Assembly (NCBI GenBank): GCA_030653335.1 | Contig: JAURZP010000372.1 | Coordinates: 1 to 8,682 of the forward strand | Origin: Methanoregula sp. | GTDB taxonomy: Archaea; Halobacteriota; Methanomicrobia; Methanomicrobiales; Methanospirillaceae | Reading direction: 5' to 3' | DNA length: 8,682 nucleotides | Made by a program: the position numbers and the translations under genes | Notes under the pieces: generated by a model | Seen by the model: the letters and a program-made list of their open reading frames with translations, nothing else | The model's database searches: none | What the model was told of the DNA's origin: nothing | Shown here: positions 5,451 to 8,682 of the stretch, piece after piece | Layout of the letters: each line of letters starts with the position of its first letter | Numbering within the stretch: position 1 is the first letter of the stretch

Positions 5451-5457
5451 GGGGGTG
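5451..5457 (+). promoter_or_regulatory. Shine-Dalgarno deciding the dnaG start
   Basis: GGGGGTG ends 7 nt before ATG 5465. The upstream in-frame ATG at 5396 lies before the TATA box and has no such motif, so 5465 is the start. Confidence 0.75.
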
Positions 5458-5464
5458 CGTTTAC

Positions 5465-6697
5465 ATGTATTCACCGGATACTACCAAGTACCTTATTCAC
5501 ATCAGCCTCACAGCAGAGGGGGTGGTCGAGAAACCCGATGTAGTTGGTGCCATATTTGGGCAGACTGAAGGGTTACTCGGCGAAGACCTGGACCTGCGGG
5601 ATCTTCAGAGAACAGGACGTGTCGGACGAATTGATGTCCAGATAACGAGCAAAAAAGGCGAGACCAAAGGAGAGATTTTAATCTCTTCTTCGCTCGACCG
5701 CGCAGAAACGGCAATCCTTGCCGCATCGTTAGAGACGATCGACCGTGTAGGTCCCTGCGTGGCGCATATTGTAGTAGAATCGATAGAGGATATTCGCGTC
5801 AGCAAGCGAAAGATGATAGTCGAGCGGGCAAAGGTGCTGTTAATCGAGCGGTTTGATGACGGCACCATAGACAGTGACGAGTTGCTCGACGATGTGCGCG
5901 AGAGTCTCCGCATGGAAAAGATTGGTTCCATTGGCGAAGAGAAAGTGCCAGCCGGTCCAAATGTGCTGGAATCTGATGCGATCATTGTCGTTGAGGGCCG
6001 GGCAGATGTGTTAAACCTTCTTCGCTATGGAATAAAAAATGCCGTTGCAGTTGAAGGAACCAATATCCCAAAGACCGTTGTTGAACTCTGCGAAAAGAAG
6101 ACGGCTACTGCCTTTTTCGATGGGGACCGTGGCGGCGAATTGATCCTTCGGGAACTCTTGCAGGTTGTAGACATAGATTTTGTCGCATTCTCTCCTAAGG
6201 GAAAGAGTGTTGAGGACATGACAAGAAAAGAAGTCATCAAGACCCTGCGAAACAAGGTGCCTGTGGAATATGTCCGGGATCAGTACTTTGAAGATGCAGC
6301 AGAACTTCCTGCAGAACTCCGCATCACACGCGGCCGTGGGGACGACTCGGATTCTTCAGGTAAAAAAACCCGTCATGCATCTCCTGCAAAGCGCACTTCT
6401 GACGGGATAAAAGGGCCTCTTACGCTCCGGGACCATATGGAGGAAGTAAAAGGCCACAGTCTTGCCCGCTTTCTTACCGATGATCTCACAATTGTAAAAG
6501 AACTGCGCCCGGATGAAGTTGAAAAAGCAATAGACACTCTTGATGGCACAGTCAGGGGTCTTGTCGTTGATCGTTCGGTTGATCAGAAATTGCTGGACCG
6601 TCTGGTCTGGAAAGGTCTCTCATATATTGCTGCAAAAGACTTTAAGGGCGTTATTAAACGACCGCTATCTATCCAGTTATTGAAAATGGGTTCCTGA
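5465..6697 (+). CDS. dnaG: Archaeal DnaG primase-like protein
   Basis: A 410-residue archaeal DnaG. It begins MYSPDTTKYLIHI, the usual N-terminus. The TOPRIM domain spans about 168-245, with catalytic Glu177 in VVEGRADVL and the metal-binding DGDRGG (Asp219, Asp221). The bacterial zinc-finger and helicase-binding domains are absent, as in all archaeal forms. A low-complexity basic/polar linker (about 288-316) separates TOPRIM from a conserved C-terminal domain. In archaea the protein is found with the RNA-degrading exosome through Csl4, where it aids poly(A)-rich RNA binding; primer synthesis has also been shown in vitro. The extra 23 residues possible from 5396 are unlikely, because GGGGGTG directs initiation at 5465. 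TATATATAA is upstream. A UPF0058 gene follows after 59 nt. Confidence 0.97.
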   Translation: MYSPDTTKYLIHISLTAEGVVEKPDVVGAIFGQTEGLLGEDLDLRDLQRTGRVGRIDVQITSKKGETKGEILISSSLDRAETAILAASLETIDRVGPCVAHIVVESIEDIRVSKRKMIVERAKVLLIERFDDGTIDSDELLDDVRESLRMEKIGSIGEEKVPAGPNVLESDAIIVVEGRADVLNLLRYGIKNAVAVEGTNIPKTVVELCEKKTATAFFDGDRGGELILRELLQVVDIDFVAFSPKGKSVEDMTRKEVIKTLRNKVPVEYVRDQYFEDAAELPAELRITRGRGDDSDSSGKKTRHASPAKRTSDGIKGPLTLRDHMEEVKGHSLARFLTDDLTIVKELRPDEVEKAIDTLDGTVRGLVVDRSVDQKLLDRLVWKGLSYIAAKDFKGVIKRPLSIQLLKMGS

Positions 6698-6711
6698 TAC
6701 CCCCACACAAA

Positions 6712-6720
6712 TTTATTTAT
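6712..6720 (+). promoter_or_regulatory. Possible TATA box for the UPF0058 gene
   Basis: TTTATTTAT lies about 40 nt before ATG 6757 and predicts a start near 6742, just ahead of the GGAG at 6746. It suggests the small gene need not depend on dnaG transcription. Confidence 0.35.
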
Positions 6721-6756
6721 CCTGCATAAAACCATGATACTGTCTGGAGTGGTCAC

Positions 6757-7038
6757 ATGCACAAAGAGGAACTAATCAATCTTCACAAGATGCTCTCTGA
6801 AGTCAAAGACTATTTTGAAGAGATCAATCCAGAACTGAAATTTACCCAGTACACTTCATTAAAGATTACTCCATCACAGCAGCACAAAAGCAAGATGGAG
6901 CATAAGTACGCGATATTTGTGCTGGGAACAGAAATTGCCAATGCGATGAAGGAAATTGATTATTCCTCTTCAAACCGGATATCAGCACGCATGAAGGAGC
7001 TTGCTGATAAGACTCTCAAAGAGATGGATGAGTCATAA
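6757..7038 (+). CDS. UPF0058 family protein
   Basis: A 93-residue protein matching the archaea-restricted UPF0058 family, with typical length and the N-terminal M-K/H-K-E-E-L-I-x-L-H signature. It is nearly all helical and highly charged. Three or four amphipathic helices are likely, one of them containing the HKSKMEHKYAIFVLG segment (43-57). No catalytic motif is visible, and I know of no established function. The Shine-Dalgarno GGAGTGGT (6746-6753) precedes the ATG. The gene lies 59 nt after dnaG, close enough for co-transcription, though a TATA-like box sits between them. A role alongside DnaG would be inference from position only. Confidence 0.92.
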   Translation: MHKEELINLHKMLSEVKDYFEEINPELKFTQYTSLKITPSQQHKSKMEHKYAIFVLGTEIANAMKEIDYSSSNRISARMKELADKTLKEMDES

Positions 7039-7158
7039 TTTTGCTCCGCTTGGATTGGGTGTCCGGTTTTATTGTGAGTTCCTTACTCGGTACATCATCA
7101 TTTGTAGTGATTATCCATTGAAGAAATGTTGAAATCCCATGAGGGCGGATGATCGCAC

Positions 7159-8094
7159 ATGCAGTACTTCACGGATACCGAGGAATACATCGATCTTAAG
7201 GAAGTGAATCGGGCAATTGAGACTGCATTTGCTGATCATGCAAGAGGCGTTGTCCAGATGCCTCCAAAAGTCTACATCACCCTCCCTGAAGGGGACTTCC
7301 GGACCATGCCTGCATATCTTCCCTCCCTCTCGCTTGCCGGAGTAAAGGTAGTCAATGTGCACCCCGGTAACCCGGCAAAGGATCTCCCTTCAGTAATGGC
7401 CCTTACGATAATTCTCGATATCGCAACAGGTACTCCGGTTGCAATTCTCAATGCAACAAAACTAACGGACATACGTACCGGAGCAGCGGGTGCAGTTGCA
7501 GCAAAATACCTCTCCCCAAAAAAAGAAATTGTCCTTGGATTGATCGGTGCCGGTAGGCAGGCTGAAGCACAATACCGGGCGATTTCTCTGGAACTCGATA
7601 TTTACGAGATCAAATGCTGGAGCAGGAATTCCCTGCATGCAGAAAAATTTGCACATGCAATCACTGAGCATGATGCCCACAGCGTTCCTCTGGAAAAAGC
7701 CTGTGACTGCGATCTCCTTGTTACAACAACTCCTTCCCGCACACCGGTTGTCAGGAGCGAGTGGGTGCAGGAAGGAACCCATATCAATGCGATTGGCGCT
7801 GATGCGCCGGGTAAACAGGAACTCGATCCTCTCCTGCTCAAACGGGGGATGGTCTTTGTTGATGATATGTCCCAGGCGGTTCATTCAGGGGAGGTGAATG
7901 TGCCCATCAATTGTGGGATTTTTACACCAGAAGAGATCGCTGGCACTCTTGGGGAAGTGGTAATAGGGATGAAGAAACGTAAAAACGCAGATCAGATCAC
8001 CATCTTCGATTCCACTGGACTTGCAATCCAGGATCTGGCGATTGCGGCGATTGCAATGCGAAACGGACGGGTAATCAACCTTCCATTTCCCTGA
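7159..8094 (+). CDS. Alanine dehydrogenase/ornithine cyclodeaminase family
   Basis: A 311-residue NAD(P)-dependent enzyme of the ornithine cyclodeaminase/mu-crystallin family, close in length and motifs to archaeal alanine dehydrogenase (Archaeoglobus type). The Rossmann loop is GAGRQA (130-135). Likely substrate residues are Arg48 in FRTMPAY and Lys63 in GVKVVNVHPGN. TDIRTGAAGA (103-112), NAIGADAPGKQEL (210-222) and FDSTGLAIQD (283-292) are family signatures. The probable reaction is alanine plus NAD to pyruvate plus ammonia, or the reverse; ornithine cyclodeaminase, or delta-1-pyrroline-2-carboxylate or other imine reductase activity, cannot be excluded by sequence alone. GGATGATC (7148-7155) is the Shine-Dalgarno, 3 nt before ATG. 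It is convergent with the radical SAM gene, stops 35 nt apart. Confidence 0.92.
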   Translation: MQYFTDTEEYIDLKEVNRAIETAFADHARGVVQMPPKVYITLPEGDFRTMPAYLPSLSLAGVKVVNVHPGNPAKDLPSVMALTIILDIATGTPVAILNATKLTDIRTGAAGAVAAKYLSPKKEIVLGLIGAGRQAEAQYRAISLELDIYEIKCWSRNSLHAEKFAHAITEHDAHSVPLEKACDCDLLVTTTPSRTPVVRSEWVQEGTHINAIGADAPGKQELDPLLLKRGMVFVDDMSQAVHSGEVNVPINCGIFTPEEIAGTLGEVVIGMKKRKNADQITIFDSTGLAIQDLAIAAIAMRNGRVINLPFP

Positions 8095-8129
8095 TGTGTA
8101 ATATCTTAAAAAGTGCGGGAAGAAAATTC

Positions 8130-8682
8130 CTACTCTTCAGATTTTTTTGCATGTTTCTTCCAGATCTTTTCACGATAGACCGGCCCGCTGTTATAGGTAC
8201 AGAATGGGATAAGGGTACCTTCCGGAGTTGCATAGTGTATGCAGCAGCGCTGAACCCGATCAAGATCATAATTATACCGGTCCATGAAATGCATGGTGCC
8301 GATAAAGAGTGCGTTCCAGTGGAATTCTCTGAGCGCGTCGAAGTTCTGCCCGATCAATGTTTTTCCGATCATCTTCCAGAACTCGGCAGTGTTACCATGC
8401 TCTCCCTTCTGCACGGAATCATGCATGTTTTTGACACCTTCTAACAATGCCTTGTATTTGTTTATGGCGCCACCTTTTTTTATCGTCTCTGTCATCTGTT
8501 CGATCGATTTAAAGAAACTCTCCACATCGACCATCCGGTTTACCGGTACAATGCCTGCTTCCTGGACGAACACATACGTGGCAGCACCGCAGTGTGGGTG
8601 GGCGGTGAAACGCACTTGTGGCTTTCCTGTGTAGGCTTCAACCAGATCGGAGAACGGGAGCACACAGGGAATCGGATAAAAA
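8130..8682 (-). CDS. COG1964 radical SAM protein, C-terminal part
   Basis: The C-terminal 183 codons of a gene that runs off the right edge. The frame stays open to the end of the window (residues FYPIPCVLPFSDL), so a start at 8663 is an artefact. The fragment carries family motifs AYTGKPQVRF, HPHCGAATYVF, RCCIHYATPEG and PFCTYNSGPVYRE. These belong to the COG1964 radical SAM group, which includes the archaeal tetraether lipid synthase Tes and the MJ0619-type methyltransferase of the methanopterin pathway. The N-terminal CxxxCxxC cluster is outside the window, so Tes and MJ0619 types cannot be separated here. Cysteines in HPHCG, RCCIH and PFC could bind auxiliary Fe-S clusters. The C-terminus (KKHAKKSEE) is basic and probably a flexible tail. 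Confidence 0.85.
   Translation of the reverse strand, partial: FYPIPCVLPFSDLVEAYTGKPQVRFTAHPHCGAATYVFVQEAGIVPVNRMVDVESFFKSIEQMTETIKKGGAINKYKALLEGVKNMHDSVQKGEHGNTAEFWKMIGKTLIGQNFDALREFHWNALFIGTMHFMDRYNYDLDRVQRCCIHYATPEGTLIPFCTYNSGPVYREKIWKKHAKKSEE
8142..8148 (+). terminator. Possible T7 terminator after the dehydrogenase
   Basis: Seven T residues on the + strand lie about 48 nt past the dehydrogenase stop. They fall inside the last codons of the convergent radical SAM gene, so the two transcripts would overlap at their 3' ends. Confidence 0.3.

Noticed and set aside
5396..5464. Upstream extension of dnaG to ATG 5396
   Set aside because: The ATG precedes the TATA box, the added residues are unlike DnaG, and a strong Shine-Dalgarno directs initiation at 5465.
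1..8682. CRISPR array, toxin-antitoxin pair or defence island
   Set aside because: No regularly spaced repeats, and no gene with nuclease, transposase, toxin or antitoxin motifs was seen.

Overview
The window looks like part of a methanogen chromosome, most likely order Methanomicrobiales (Methanoregula/Methanospirillum-like). This rests on the archaeal DnaG primase of the type linked to the RNA exosome, the archaea-restricted UPF0058 protein, a stand-alone archaeal-style dihydroorotase, a COG1964 radical SAM protein, a tRNA with no encoded CCA, archaeal TATA boxes, short or absent leaders and poly-T stops. The placement comes from remembered family resemblance; no search was run.

Layout. 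Positions 1-202 hold no supportable gene. A complete tRNA-Leu(UAA) lies at 203-287, followed by an AT-rich spacer with a hairpin/T-run. A + strand orphan protein (505-1425) converges on three - strand genes: a DJ-1/PfpI protein (1447-1971), a YwbE/DUF2196 protein (2183-2407) and a membrane-anchored orphan (2479-3222). The - strand genes appear to be separately transcribed: each has its own TATA-like box, and two end in an almost identical T8 tract.

From 3414 the genes run on the + strand: dihydroorotase pyrC, a DUF167/YggU protein, dnaG, a UPF0058 protein, and an ornithine cyclodeaminase/alanine dehydrogenase family enzyme. Spacers of 59-244 nt with their own TATA or Shine-Dalgarno signals suggest mostly single-gene units rather than one operon. 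At the right edge a - strand radical SAM protein (COG1964, tetraether-lipid synthase/MJ0619 type) converges on the dehydrogenase gene; only its C-terminal 183 codons are in the window.

The genes cover unrelated core tasks: pyrimidine synthesis, RNA processing/priming, amino-acid redox, and probably lipid or cofactor synthesis. I found no CRISPR array, transposon, integrase, toxin-antitoxin pair or recognisable defence system, and no clear new system. The best leads are two orphan proteins, several operator-like repeats around TATA boxes (3242-3296, 2426-2453, 2012-2027), an inverted repeat covering the start codon of the DUF167 gene, and the truncated radical SAM gene.
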